Positions 24,701 to 32,795 are shown, numbered from the stretch's first letter. The stretch is DNA of 40,983 nt from Prevotellaceae bacterium UBA1726 (GCA_002316005.1 DCIM01000038.1:1-40983); one strand, 5' to 3'. A program made the numbers and translations. Notes: generated by a model not told the origin, from the sequence alone.

Positions 24701-25744
24701 AATACTACGAGCCACCTTTCCGCGAATCTGTCCAGGGTTATATCCCGGCTTGAAACTCTTGAATGGTTTTGTACTTTGCTGAAGGATGTCCACACCGCCA
24801 AAGTAAGAACCAATCCATATTGTGCCGTTCTTGTCGCAGAAGATGGAATATAGGGCGTTGTCGCTCAGGTGACTGTCGTCATTGAACGATGAACGAATGA
24901 TGTCAATCTTGTCGTCGGGACTGATTACAGTGGCACCTTTCTCTGTTGCGAGCCAGATGTTATGCTGCTTGTCTTCGGTGATGAATCGCACAATGCCGTT
25001 CGAGATGATGTTCTCATCGAAAACCTTACAGGCTCCTTTGGAACTGATTCTCATGACTCCTTTTCCGTTTCTTCCCACCCAGAGGTTGTCTCTGCTGTCA
25101 AACGCCATTGGGGCAATAGTCTCTGTTCCTGTGAGGAAGTCTTCGATAATATTGTGCGGTATGTTTTGGATACTTGTGAGCGAAGGGTCGTAGCGATAGA
25201 TAGTACTATTGGTTGCTACAAACAGACTGTCCTTATTGTCGATTGCCATGGAGATGATATAACCTTTGTCCATGGAAGGATATGGCTCAAACTTGTCTTC
25301 CTTCGCATCATATGCATACAGAGAGTTTCCTCCGCACAGAATCTTTCCTTTGCTTGTCTGCACCATTGCTGTGATGCCACACCCGAAATAATAACGCTTG
25401 AAATCATCTGTTTCGGGTTGGTAGCGACAGACATCTTTCTCGGCAAGAATCCAAAGGTTTCCGTCTTTGTCGAGAAACAGATGGCGCACAAAGTTATGGA
25501 TAAGCGAATTAGGATTGTTGTTGTCGTAGTAGTAGTTCTTTATCGAATATCCATCGTAGCAAGCCAATCCGTTGCGCGTACCCATCCAGATGTTTCCGTT
25601 GCGGTCCTGGCATATTGCCTCCACCTGTTGATGTGGCAGTCCCTGCTGACTGGTCAGATGACGGAAGATATAGTCTTTTGCCTCCAGTTGGAAACAGAAG
25701 TTGACGAAGAGCGATATGAGGAGAATTCTAAGAAGTCTTGCCAT
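21707..25744 (-). CDS. Hybrid two-component system regulator (HTCS)
   Basis: A 1345-aa one-protein sensor-regulator that typically senses an oligosaccharide in the periplasm and activates carbohydrate-use genes. The start at MARLLRILL is chosen because a promoter lies upstream within the longer frame. Signal/TM about 1-22. Two beta-propeller blocks of ligand-binding repeats cover about 25-690 (many DKDGNLWI/DNIWAGTNGDG units), followed by a Y_Y_Y domain (about 690-755). A TM helix lies near 765-785. The histidine kinase has H825 in SVSHELKTP, then NNLLSNAIKF and DTGIGIAPEE. The receiver domain has D1139 in VVSDVMMPEMDG. The AraC-type HTH forms the last about 110 residues. It lies upstream of the GH2 gene with a 20-nt gap. 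No SusC/D pair accompanies it in the window. Confidence 0.93.
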   Translation of the reverse strand: MARLLRILLISLFVNFCFQLEAKDYIFRHLTSQQGLPHQQVEAICQDRNGNIWMGTRNGLACYDGYSIKNYYYDNNNPNSLIHNFVRHLFLDKDGNLWILAEKDVCRYQPETDDFKRYYFGCGITAMVQTSKGKILCGGNSLYAYDAKEDKFEPYPSMDKGYIISMAIDNKDSLFVATNSTIYRYDPSLTSIQNIPHNIIEDFLTGTETIAPMAFDSRDNLWVGRNGKGVMRISSKGACKVFDENIISNGIVRFITEDKQHNIWLATEKGATVISPDDKIDIIRSSFNDDSHLSDNALYSIFCDKNGTIWIGSYFGGVDILQQSTKPFKSFKPGYNPGQIRGKVARSIAETAPGTYWIATEDGGVSIFDAASSTFTAFTKIPNLGTNVHTLLYDKDNKDMWIGTFRNGLFKYNLSSGSVERYEGKGIPNIASVFGMARQKNGRLWAATTQGLCYYDEQHDVFKKIKHRILGDYFVYTLRIDHQDNIWAGTNGDGLYFVNSKTGKISEWTHKDENSPLHDNFITCLYEDKDGTIWVGTNNNGIQYFDAERKNLLTFKNAIFPEKSCICSINGDKEGYMWISSSMGLYRYSPKDKSMVKFSVEDGLPTNQFNFASSLLASNGDMLFGTVNGLVTFSPTKLHGQKVKITVHLKNLTINNVVYNGATEGSPLKGNIDTVKEIRLSYDQAKSFSFEFCAIEPEANASIEYQIKIDGFDKTWRATGGERKFIGYNLAPGSYTVHIRAKNSNAEWDESPVKSVKIIVSPPFYRSFWAYLLYLLLFGILAYIVYKILNTRIKAHEAVRIANVEKEQLKQLDQAKFDFFTSVSHELKTPLSLIMAPLKVINKEELSSESRKNLDIAIKNSKKIEGLINELVTFNKVETAKFPFYVQKGNPLEFIRLNVLSFHELAKDKKLLLSVDCENNGEEAWFSPSYVEKILNNLLSNAIKFTPEGGSVKVKAAIVSMNKDTYLKFSVTDTGIGIAPEEKDNIWGRYYQTKRGFNMNNSGWGIGLPLVKRLIDVHKGEVTLDTELGKGSSFTVMLNVSDDAFAPTSYITEDKVLVPIAEYKFSQSMNDLSLGSDEEMDSKEHEEGQMTILIVDDNEDLLTFLSTYFSREYNVLIARNGREALEIAHKENIQLVVSDVMMPEMDGIELCRTLKGDMETSHIPVILLTAKSEADDVVEGYKSGAESYVSKPFEPEILELQIKNIISLQKKRQVEIANSAEIEVSTSTLTVLDQKFIKDINDIVDANIGNSNLSISTITDSLSISRSLLHTKMRSLMDMSMGDFIRKKRLDKACELLRQGYNVAESAYNSGFSDPNYFSKVFKKFVGVSPSEYIALPDDKKPKAE

Positions 25745-25809
25745 TTGGTTCGTTATTGATGAAAGTGGTTGTTTTGTCAGTTGAAGACAATGAATAATCA
25801 ATATATCTG

Positions 25810-25839
25810 CAAAGATAGCAAAAGATTTATATTTATCAA
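25810..25839 (-). promoter_or_regulatory. Promoter of the HTCS-GH2 unit
   Basis: Minus-strand TTG (25839-25837), a 19-nt spacer, then TATCTTTG (25817-25810), 65 nt upstream of the HTCS start. Apart from this promoter, the intergenic region 25745-26091 is very AT-rich and holds the topA leader motif (26022-26037) and the topA -7 box. Confidence 0.65.
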
Positions 25840-26021
25840 TGCTCTTGTGCCCGTTTTTTTTATTTTGCCGTTCTTTTTGGTCATTTTTCTATACCTTTTT
25901 CTATATATGTGTGTGCATACATATGCTCGCGTTATGAAGATAGTGTTTTAGGTTAATTGTGCAAGTATTTTTTAGAGATTTATGATAAAAAGTTGAAATC
26001 CTTAAAAAATATAAAAAATGC

Positions 26022-26037
26022 TATATATAATAAGGTG
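26022..26037 (+). promoter_or_regulatory. 16-bp motif shared with the hairpin repeats, upstream of topA
   Basis: TATATATAATAAGGTG here is the exact reverse complement of CACCTTATTATATATA, which leads copies A, C and D of the hairpin repeat. It ends 17 nt before the topA -7 box. It may be a shared regulatory sequence or a fragment of the repeat; AT-richness weakens the case. Confidence 0.4.
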
Positions 26038-26054
26038 TAAGACGGAAAAATGTG

Positions 26055-26062
26055 TACTTTTG
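26055..26062 (+). promoter_or_regulatory. -7 box for the topA operon
   Basis: TACTTTTG, 29 nt before the chosen topA start, fits TAnnTTTG. The longer open frame begins upstream of this box, which argues for the start at 26092. Confidence 0.6.
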
Positions 26063-26091
26063 CGTCCCGAAACACCGCAAATATAAGAAAC

Positions 26092-28428
26092 ATGCAAGAT
26101 AATTTAGTAATTGTTGAGAGCCCTGCAAAGGCTAAAACAATAGAGAAATTTCTCGGAAAAGATTATAAGGTTATGTCCAGCTACGGACATATCCGCGACC
26201 TTAAAAAGAAGGAAATCAGTATTGATGCAAAGACACTCCAGCCATGCTACGAAATTCCTGACGACAAGAAGCGATTGGTGGCTGATTTGAAGTCAAAGGC
26301 AAAGGCTGCAAAGAAGATTTGGCTCGCATCCGATGAGGACCGCGAGGGAGAGGCTATTTCATGGCACTTGTGCGAAGTTCTCGGACTTGACGAGGAGAAG
26401 ACAAGTCGTATCGTATTCCATGAGATTACACAATCTGCAATTCTTGATGCTATCCAGCACCCTCGTCATATTGACATGAACCTTGTGAATGCACAGCAGG
26501 CTCGTCGTGTGCTCGACCGTATTGTTGGTTTCAAACTCTCACCAGTTCTCTGGCGTAAGGTGAAGCCATCTCTTTCGGCTGGTCGTGTACAGAGTGTTGC
26601 TGTTCGTCTCATCGTTGAGCGTGAACGCGAGATTCAGGGTTTCACTTCTGAGTCTTACTATCGTGTGAACGCCATCTTCCTCAAGACACAGAAGGATGGC
26701 AGCGTTCAGGAGTTGAAGGCGGAACTTGATCGCCGTTTCTCTACCCACGAGGAGGCAATAGCCTTCCTTGAGAAGTGTAAGAATGCGGAATTTACCGTTT
26801 CTTCTATTTCAAAGAAACCACTGAAGCGTACTCCAGCACCTCCTTTCACAACTTCTACTCTCCAGCAGGAAGCTGCCCGCAAACTCGGTTTTACCGTAAG
26901 CCAGACAATGATGGTGGCTCAGCGTCTCTACGAGAGTGGACGCATCACATATATGCGAACCGATAGCGTGAACCTCTCAAAACTCTGTCTCGGTGCAAGT
27001 AAGGAGGAGGTAATCCGTCTCTATGGCGAGAACTACAGCAAGACTCGCAACTACCACACTTCTGCTCGCGGTGCACAGGAGGCTCATGAGGCTATCCGCC
27101 CTACATACATGAACCAGTCGGAGATTCAGGGTTCTTCACAGGAACGCCGTCTCTACGAACTCATCTGGAAGCGTACTCTTGCTTCGCAGATGGCTGATGC
27201 AGTAATAGAGAAGACTACAGTCACAATCAATGTTGACGGACAGGAAGAGACATTCATCGCAAATGGTGAGGTAATCAACTTTGACGGTTTCATCAAGGTT
27301 TATCGCGAATCGTTCGACGAAGACAGCGAGTCTGAGGAAATGGGCAACATCCTTCCTCCAATGAAGAAGGGCGACCATCTCCAGTCGAAGGAGATTGTTT
27401 CTACAGAGCGTTTCTCACAGAGTCCTATTCGCTATACTGAGGCAAGTCTCGTTAAGAAGATGGAAGAACTCGGCATCGGCCGTCCATCAACCTATGCCCC
27501 TACAATCAGCACCATTCAGCAGCGCGAATATGTGCAGAAGGGTGACAAGAAGGGCGAGGATCGTTTGTTTGCTGTTGATACTCTCAAGGGCACAAAGATT
27601 TCTTCTAAGCAGAAGAAGGAAGTGTTCGGCAACGAGAAGGGTAAACTCATTCCAACCGACACAGGTACAGTCGTAAACGACTTCCTCATGGATAACTTCC
27701 CTGACATCATGGATTACAACTTCACTGCCAATGTGGAGGAGCGATTCGATAAGATTGCTGAGGGTAAGCAGGAGTGGTCGAAGATGATGAAGGACTTCGA
27801 CAAGAAGTTCGAGCCTGTTGTTGACAAGGTTCTCAATGCTCGTCAGGAGCATAAGGCTGGTGAGCGCGAGATTGGTATCGACCCAAAGAGTGGCAAACCT
27901 GTATTCGTGAAGATTGGCCGTTTCGGTCCTGTCGTTCAGATTGGTTCGGCTGAGGATGCAGAGAAACCTCGTTTCGCTCAGTTGCCAAAGGATAAGCTCA
28001 TGGACGAACTTACACTCGAGGAGGCTCTCGAATTGTTCCGCCTCCCTCGTACTCTTGGTTCGTTGGATGGTGAGGAGATTACTATCGGTACTGGCCGTTT
28101 CGGTGCTTATGTTCTCTACAACAAACAGTATATCTCGCTTCCAAAGGACGAGGATCCAATGGCTATCACTCTTGAGACTGCCGTTGCTCTCATCAACGAG
28201 CGCAAGAATCAGGAACAGCAGCGTCACATCAAGTCGTTCGACGAGGATGCAAAGATGGAGGTGCTTAATGGCCGCTATGGCCCATACATCGCTTACGATG
28301 GTACAAACTATCGTCTGCCACGCAATCTCCACGCTCGTGCTGCCGAACTGACATACGAGGAGTGCAAGAAGGTTGTTGATGAGACTCCAGTGAAGGCTGC
28401 ACCAAAAGCAAGACGCGCACATAAATGA
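26092..28428 (+). CDS. topA: DNA topoisomerase I (type IA)
   Basis: Relaxes negatively supercoiled DNA by cutting and rejoining one strand. The 778-aa product starts at MQDNLVIVESPAKAKTIEKF. The Toprim domain (about 1-115) has the metal-binding DEDREGEAISWHL. The core domains include SAGRVQSVAVRLIVERE and PPFTTSTLQQEAARKLGF. The active-site tyrosine is Y287 in GRITYMRTDSVNLS. Instead of the four-cysteine zinc fingers of E. coli TopA, the C-terminal region (about 600-760) has three glycine/aromatic repeats (KIGRFGPVVQIG, GTGRFGAYVLY, LNGRYGPYIAYDG) typical of Bacteroidetes and other zinc-free enzymes. Its last codons overlap aroK by the ATGA type, implying translational coupling. Confidence 0.97.
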   Translation: MQDNLVIVESPAKAKTIEKFLGKDYKVMSSYGHIRDLKKKEISIDAKTLQPCYEIPDDKKRLVADLKSKAKAAKKIWLASDEDREGEAISWHLCEVLGLDEEKTSRIVFHEITQSAILDAIQHPRHIDMNLVNAQQARRVLDRIVGFKLSPVLWRKVKPSLSAGRVQSVAVRLIVEREREIQGFTSESYYRVNAIFLKTQKDGSVQELKAELDRRFSTHEEAIAFLEKCKNAEFTVSSISKKPLKRTPAPPFTTSTLQQEAARKLGFTVSQTMMVAQRLYESGRITYMRTDSVNLSKLCLGASKEEVIRLYGENYSKTRNYHTSARGAQEAHEAIRPTYMNQSEIQGSSQERRLYELIWKRTLASQMADAVIEKTTVTINVDGQEETFIANGEVINFDGFIKVYRESFDEDSESEEMGNILPPMKKGDHLQSKEIVSTERFSQSPIRYTEASLVKKMEELGIGRPSTYAPTISTIQQREYVQKGDKKGEDRLFAVDTLKGTKISSKQKKEVFGNEKGKLIPTDTGTVVNDFLMDNFPDIMDYNFTANVEERFDKIAEGKQEWSKMMKDFDKKFEPVVDKVLNARQEHKAGEREIGIDPKSGKPVFVKIGRFGPVVQIGSAEDAEKPRFAQLPKDKLMDELTLEEALELFRLPRTLGSLDGEEITIGTGRFGAYVLYNKQYISLPKDEDPMAITLETAVALINERKNQEQQRHIKSFDEDAKMEVLNGRYGPYIAYDGTNYRLPRNLHARAAELTYEECKKVVDETPVKAAPKARRAHK

Positions 28429-28952
28429 TACGCATCATTCTCATAGGATATATGGGTGCCGGCAAGACTACTGTCGGCAAAGACCTGGCGAAGGCGTTGG
28501 GGGTAACCTTTTACGACCTCGACTGGTATATAGAAACCCGTATGCGTAAGACTGTAAAGCAGATTTTCGACGAGCGTGGCGAAGAGGGATTCCGCCAGAT
28601 AGAGCATAATATGCTTCATGAGGTTGCTGAATTCGAGGATGTCGTCATCAGTTGTGGTGGTGGCACTCCTTGCTTCTTCGACAATATGGACTACCTCAAC
28701 CAGCAAGGCGAGACAATATATCTGCAGGCCACTCCAGAGGTGCTTCATCAGCATTTGAAGATGGGCAAGGGTGTTCGTCCATTGCTTCTCAACAAGACTC
28801 CCGAGGAGGTTGATGCCTACATTAAGGAGCAGTTGGAGTATCGCGAGCAGTTCTATCTCAAGGCTAAGCACATTCTTGATGTGAACCTCATGGACAACTA
28901 CGACAAGATTGCTGCACATATCGAGAAAGTGCGTCAGATGCTGAATATATAA
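28425..28952 (+). CDS. aroK: Shikimate kinase
   Basis: Phosphorylates shikimate at the 3-hydroxyl with ATP, in the chorismate pathway to aromatic amino acids. The 175-aa length is usual for the family. Walker A GYMGAGKTT lies at about 8-16. DLDWYIE (shikimate-binding aspartate region), FRQIEHNML, the glycine motif SCGGGTPC at about 76-83 and the lid arginine in GVRPLL follow. The start codon overlaps the topA stop by 4 nt. The coupling to topA is positional only; no functional link is implied. Confidence 0.95.
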   Translation: MIRIILIGYMGAGKTTVGKDLAKALGVTFYDLDWYIETRMRKTVKQIFDERGEEGFRQIEHNMLHEVAEFEDVVISCGGGTPCFFDNMDYLNQQGETIYLQATPEVLHQHLKMGKGVRPLLLNKTPEEVDAYIKEQLEYREQFYLKAKHILDVNLMDNYDKIAAHIEKVRQMLNI

Positions 28953-28995
28953 AAAGATAACCCCGCCTAAAGGCGAATAAATAAATCACCCGAAT

Positions 28996-30888
28996 ATGAA
29001 GAAATGGACCATTGAAGATTCAAAGGAACTCTACAACATCAAAGGTTGGGGAGTAAACTACTTTGGTGTTAACGACAAAGGACATGTATATGTCTCTCCT
29101 CGTAAGGATAATGTTCAGGTTGACTTGAAGGAAGTCGTTGACGAACTCGAGACTCGTCATATTGCAGCACCAATGCTGTTGCGCTTCCCTGACATCCTCG
29201 ACACTCGTATCCAGACCACTTCTGCTTGTTTCGAGAAAGCGACAAAGGAATATCAGTATAAGGCCGACCATTACATCGTATTCCCTATCAAGGTGAATCA
29301 GATGCGCCCTGTTGTTGAGGAGATTATCTCGCATGGTGCAAAGTATAATATTGGTCTTGAGGCTGGTTCAAAACCAGAACTCCATGCAGTGCTTGCCACT
29401 CACATGGATTCTGATTCTATTGTCATCTGTAATGGCCATAAGGATCAGAACTACATTGAGATGGCTCTCCTTGCCCAGAAGATGGGTAAGCGTGTGTTCC
29501 TCGTTGTTGAGAAACTCCCTGAGATGCGTATCATTGCTGAGACTGCCGAAAAACTCAAGGTTCGTCCAAACCTTGGTATTCGTATCAAACTGGCTTCTTC
29601 GGGTGCTGGAAAGTGGCAGGAGAGTGGTGGTGACGCTTCGAAGTTTGGTCTTAACTCTTCTGAGTTGCTTCTCGCCCTTGAGATGCTCGACCAGATGGGA
29701 ATGCGCGACTGTCTGAAACTCATCCATTTCCACATCGGTTCGCAGATTACAAAGATTCGCCGAATCTCTACTGCCCTCCGTGAGGCTGCTCAGTATTATG
29801 TGCAACTCCATAACATGGGCTTCAAGATTGAGTTTGTTGACTGTGGTGGTGGACTTGGTGTTGACTACGATGGTACTCGTTCAAGCAATTCGGAGTCTTC
29901 TGTCAACTACTCTATTCAGGAGTATGTCAACGACTGTGTCTATACCTTCGTTGATGCAGCAAACAAGAATAATATCCCTCATCCAAATCTTATCTCTGAG
30001 GGTGGTCGCTCGCTGACTGCTCATCACTCGGTTCTTATCCTCGATGTTCTTGAGAGTGTTTCTGCTCCAAAGATGCCAGAGGACTTCCAGCCTGGCGAAG
30101 AGGATCATCAGTTGGTTCACGACCTCACCGAGATTTGGGATAAACTCTCTACCCGTTCAATGCTCGAGGACTGGCATGATGCTGAGGATATACGCGAGGA
30201 GGCTCTCGACCTCTTCCGTCATGGCATCATCGACCTTAAGACTCGTGCACAGATTGAATCGCTCTATTGGGCTATCAGTCATGAGGTGGCAGAGTTGGCT
30301 CACCATCAGAAGCATGTGCCTGATGAGTTGCGCAACCTTGACAAGCAGATGGCGGATAAGTATTTCTGCAACTTCTCTTTGTTCCAGAGTATGCCTGACT
30401 CATGGGGTATCGACCAGCTTTTCCCTATCATGCCTATCGCTCGACTCAAGGAGCAGCCAACTCGTTCGGCACAGTTGCAGGACATCACTTGCGACTCCGA
30501 CGGAAAGGTGGGTGCTTATGTCAATGGCGGACAGCAGACAAATTATCTGCCTCTCCATACCATCAAGGAGGGTGAGCATTATTATATAGGTGTATTCCTC
30601 GTGGGTGCTTATCAGGAGATTCTCGGTAACATGCACAACCTCTTTGGCGATACGAATGCTGTGCATATCACCGTCAATGATGAAGGCTACAACATTGCAA
30701 AGACCATTGATGGCGAGACTGTTGCCGATGTACTTGAGTATGTTCAGTATGATCCAAAGAAATTGGTTCGTCGTCTGGAGATTTGGGTGGCAAAGGCCAT
30801 CAAGGAAGGTAAGATTACTTCTGAGGAGGGTAAGGAGTTCATCAGCAACTACCGTGCTGGTCTCTACGGATATACATATCTTGAATAA
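28996..30888 (+). CDS. speA: Biosynthetic arginine decarboxylase
   Basis: Decarboxylates arginine to agmatine, the first step of polyamine synthesis by the agmatine route. It is a PLP enzyme of alanine-racemase/type III fold. The 630-aa length matches the SpeA family. The PLP lysine is K99 in FPIKVNQM. Other blocks are GLEAGSKPEL, LIHFHIGSQI, DCGGGLGVDYDGTRS and ISEGGRSLTAHHSVLI (cofactor phosphate and substrate side). The C-terminal region has MPDSWGIDQLFPIMPI and CDSDGKVGAYVNG. It lies 43 nt after aroK; that gap has a small CGCC-TAAA-GGCG hairpin. Its stop codon is directly followed by the argB start, so the two are probably co-expressed. Confidence 0.96.
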   Translation: MKKWTIEDSKELYNIKGWGVNYFGVNDKGHVYVSPRKDNVQVDLKEVVDELETRHIAAPMLLRFPDILDTRIQTTSACFEKATKEYQYKADHYIVFPIKVNQMRPVVEEIISHGAKYNIGLEAGSKPELHAVLATHMDSDSIVICNGHKDQNYIEMALLAQKMGKRVFLVVEKLPEMRIIAETAEKLKVRPNLGIRIKLASSGAGKWQESGGDASKFGLNSSELLLALEMLDQMGMRDCLKLIHFHIGSQITKIRRISTALREAAQYYVQLHNMGFKIEFVDCGGGLGVDYDGTRSSNSESSVNYSIQEYVNDCVYTFVDAANKNNIPHPNLISEGGRSLTAHHSVLILDVLESVSAPKMPEDFQPGEEDHQLVHDLTEIWDKLSTRSMLEDWHDAEDIREEALDLFRHGIIDLKTRAQIESLYWAISHEVAELAHHQKHVPDELRNLDKQMADKYFCNFSLFQSMPDSWGIDQLFPIMPIARLKEQPTRSAQLQDITCDSDGKVGAYVNGGQQTNYLPLHTIKEGEHYYIGVFLVGAYQEILGNMHNLFGDTNAVHITVNDEGYNIAKTIDGETVADVLEYVQYDPKKLVRRLEIWVAKAIKEGKITSEEGKEFISNYRAGLYGYTYLE

Positions 30889-31680
30889 ATGGAGAAAATC
30901 ACTATAATAAAAGTAGGAGGAGCTGTAGTCGAAGACGAACTGCAGCTCGCTCGTTTATTAATAGATTTCTCTTCTTTGCCTGGTCGTAAAGTGCTTGTTC
31001 ATGGTGGTGGCCGTCGTGCCACAAAGGTGGCTGCCGAACTGGGTATTGAGAGTCAGATGGTGGGCGGTCGTCGCATCACCGATGCTTCTATGCTTGAGGT
31101 CGTCACAATGGTATATGGCGGTCTTGTGAACAAGAATCTTGTCGCTCGCCTCCAGAGTCATGGCATCAACGCTATGGGACTCACTGGTGCCGATATGGAC
31201 ATAATTCGTTCGCATAAGCGTCCACTGAAATCTGTCCGTATGGACGATGGCACTACACAGGAGGTCGACTTCGGCTTTGTGGGCGATGTGGACAAGGTGA
31301 ATGGCGAGATGCTTGCGTCTCTCATCGAGAAAGGCATCACTCCTGTTATTGCTCCATTGACTCACGACGGTCAGGGCAACATCCTCAACACCAATGCCGA
31401 TACAATGGCGTCTGAGACGGCAAAGGCATTAGCAACCTATTATGATGTCACACTTGTCTATTCGTTCGAGAAGAAGGGCGTATTGAGCAACCCCGACGAT
31501 GACGACTCTGTCATACCTGTCATCACCCATGCTGATTTTGAGCGTTATGTTGCCGATGGAACAATTGCCGGAGGCATGATACCTAAGATTGAAAACGCCC
31601 TTGCCGCCGTCTCTTCTGGTGTCTCTCGCGTCATTATCACCCGCGCTGATAACCTCAAAGGGGGAACAATAATTAAATAG
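30889..31680 (+). CDS. argB: Acetylglutamate kinase
   Basis: Phosphorylates N-acetylglutamate (or N-acetylated intermediates in the Bacteroidetes arginine pathway) on the route to ornithine and arginine. The 263-aa product is of the short, E. coli-like type without the N-terminal arginine-sensing helix. Motifs are IIKVGGAVVED near residue 6, VLVHGGGRRAT near 35, GLTGADMDII, and NTNADTMASETAKAL. KIENALAAVSSGVSRVIIT is near the C-terminus. It starts with no gap after speA, so arginine synthesis and arginine-derived agmatine synthesis share one transcript. Its last 39-nt downstream gap holds an 8-bp hairpin before the sigma factor gene. Confidence 0.95.
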   Translation: MEKITIIKVGGAVVEDELQLARLLIDFSSLPGRKVLVHGGGRRATKVAAELGIESQMVGGRRITDASMLEVVTMVYGGLVNKNLVARLQSHGINAMGLTGADMDIIRSHKRPLKSVRMDDGTTQEVDFGFVGDVDKVNGEMLASLIEKGITPVIAPLTHDGQGNILNTNADTMASETAKALATYYDVTLVYSFEKKGVLSNPDDDDSVIPVITHADFERYVADGTIAGGMIPKIENALAAVSSGVSRVIITRADNLKGGTIIK

Positions 31681-31688
31681 TCACAGTT

Positions 31689-31708
31689 TCGCGAGATTCA
31701 TCTCGCGA
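31689..31708. promoter_or_regulatory. 8-bp hairpin between argB and the sigma factor gene
   Basis: TCGCGAGA-TTCA-TCTCGCGA is a perfect stem ending 11 nt before the ECF sigma start codon, where it could mask or tune ribosome access. No T tract follows, so it is not a standard terminator. Confidence 0.45.
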
Positions 31709-31719
31709 CCAAAGAAAAA

Positions 31720-32223
31720 ATGGATTTCCGTCACGATATACTCCCACTGAAGGACAAACTCTATCGTCTGGCCCTTCGTATTACCCTCAACCCGCAAGAG
31801 GCTGAGGATATCGTGCAGGATACGCTTATCAAGGTTTGGAACAAGCGCGAATCATGGGATGAGATACAGTCCATTGAGGCATTCTCAATGACCATTTGTC
31901 GAAACATCTCCCTTGATCATCTCAAGTCGCGCGAGAATCAGAATGCTTCACTCGAAGGTCTTACCATCGAACGCCCCGATCATGCTTTGAGTCCTCTTGA
32001 ACAGACTCAGCAGAATGATAACATCGAGCGAATAAAGAAGATTATGGATTCCTTGCCTGAAAAACAACGCACTTGTATGCAACTTCGCGATTTCGAAGGA
32101 AAGGCCTACAAGGATATAGCCGAAATTCTCTCCCTCTCAGAGGAGCAGGTGAAGATAAACATCTTCCGTGCCCGCAAGACAGTGAAGGAGGCATTCCTTA
32201 AGCAGGAACATTTCGGTGTTTAA
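31720..32223 (+). CDS. ECF-type RNA polymerase sigma factor
   Basis: A 167-aa alternative sigma factor of the extracytoplasmic-function class. Region 2 covers about 8-80 (YRLALRITLNPQEAEDIVQDTLIKVW, then SIEAFSMTICRNISLDHLKSR). Region 4 covers about 105-160 (IMDSLPEKQRTCMQLRDFEGKAYKDIAEILSLSE, with the helix-turn-helix ending VKINIFRARKTV). It lies 39 nt after argB behind a small hairpin. The next gene, a single-TM protein of 165 aa, has a GTAAC-N16-CGTC promoter-like sequence in front of it, which suggests self-regulation as in other ECF loci (inference). The signal it responds to is unknown. Confidence 0.92.
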   Translation: MDFRHDILPLKDKLYRLALRITLNPQEAEDIVQDTLIKVWNKRESWDEIQSIEAFSMTICRNISLDHLKSRENQNASLEGLTIERPDHALSPLEQTQQNDNIERIKKIMDSLPEKQRTCMQLRDFEGKAYKDIAEILSLSEEQVKINIFRARKTVKEAFLKQEHFGV

Positions 32224-32245
32224 AAGAAAAAAATAAATTTTCCCT

Positions 32246-32270
32246 GTAACTTATTTCTTTGTGGTTCGTC
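32246..32270 (+). promoter_or_regulatory. ECF-type promoter candidate
   Basis: GTAAC (32246-32250), 16 nt, CGTC (32267-32270). AAC-type -35 and CGT-type -10 elements at this spacing are typical of ECF sigma promoters. It lies between the sigma gene and the 165-aa membrane protein, with the start codon 27 nt beyond the -10 element. Confidence 0.5.
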
Positions 32271-32297
32271 ATTATTATAGAAACTCATTAAAACGAT

Positions 32298-32795
32298 ATG
32301 GATTACAAGTACATTAATCAACTGCTCGAACGCTATTGGGAGTGCCAGACCACTCTCGAGGAGGAGAATATCCTTCGTGCGTTTTTTAGCCAGGACGACA
32401 TCCCGGCGAGCTTGTTGCAGTACCGTGATTTGTTCGTCTATGAGACAATGGAGCCACAGACAGATGTACTTGGTGAGGATTTTGATGCAAAGATTCTTGG
32501 TATGATTGGCGAGGAGGAACCAGTAAAGGCTCGCGTCATCAGTCTCAAGCAGCGCATGATGCCTCTCTTCAAGGCTGCCGCCGTAGTAGCAATCCTTCTC
32601 ACTCTTGGCAATGCGATGCAGATGTCAGTGGATTGGAATCAGAACTACGACATGGCTGGTCAGGAATCTCCAAATGTGGAGGGAACAAGCGTAGCGAAGG
32701 GTGATTCAATTAAGGTTGACTCGCTTCATCGTTCAAGCATCACTCCTCAGGAGAGCCCATTAGTGACTCCAAACCTTAATCAGTACAATCAATAG
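32298..32795 (+). CDS. Single-TM protein, candidate anti-sigma factor or ECF partner
   Basis: A 165-aa protein with no catalytic motif seen. The N-terminal about 90 residues are acidic and helical (INQLLERYWECQTTLEEENILRAFF), as in cytosolic sigma-binding domains. A short TM helix follows at about 95-112 (LFKAAAVVAILLTLGNAM). The C-terminal about 50 residues are polar and low in complexity. The order (cytosolic domain, TM, short outer part) and position right after an ECF sigma gene fit an anti-sigma factor, but no family signature is recognised. A rho-independent terminator follows at 32875. Confidence 0.7.
   Translation: MDYKYINQLLERYWECQTTLEEENILRAFFSQDDIPASLLQYRDLFVYETMEPQTDVLGEDFDAKILGMIGEEEPVKARVISLKQRMMPLFKAAAVVAILLTLGNAMQMSVDWNQNYDMAGQESPNVEGTSVAKGDSIKVDSLHRSSITPQESPLVTPNLNQYNQ

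Noticed and set aside
24962..25759. 265-codon frame opposite the HTCS sensor
   Set aside because: It is antisense to repetitive propeller codons, which readily leave long reverse frames open.
27487..28422. 311-codon open frame on the minus strand opposite topA
   Set aside because: It is a shadow of topA codon usage. topA has clear motifs throughout, and the antisense product has no recognisable features.
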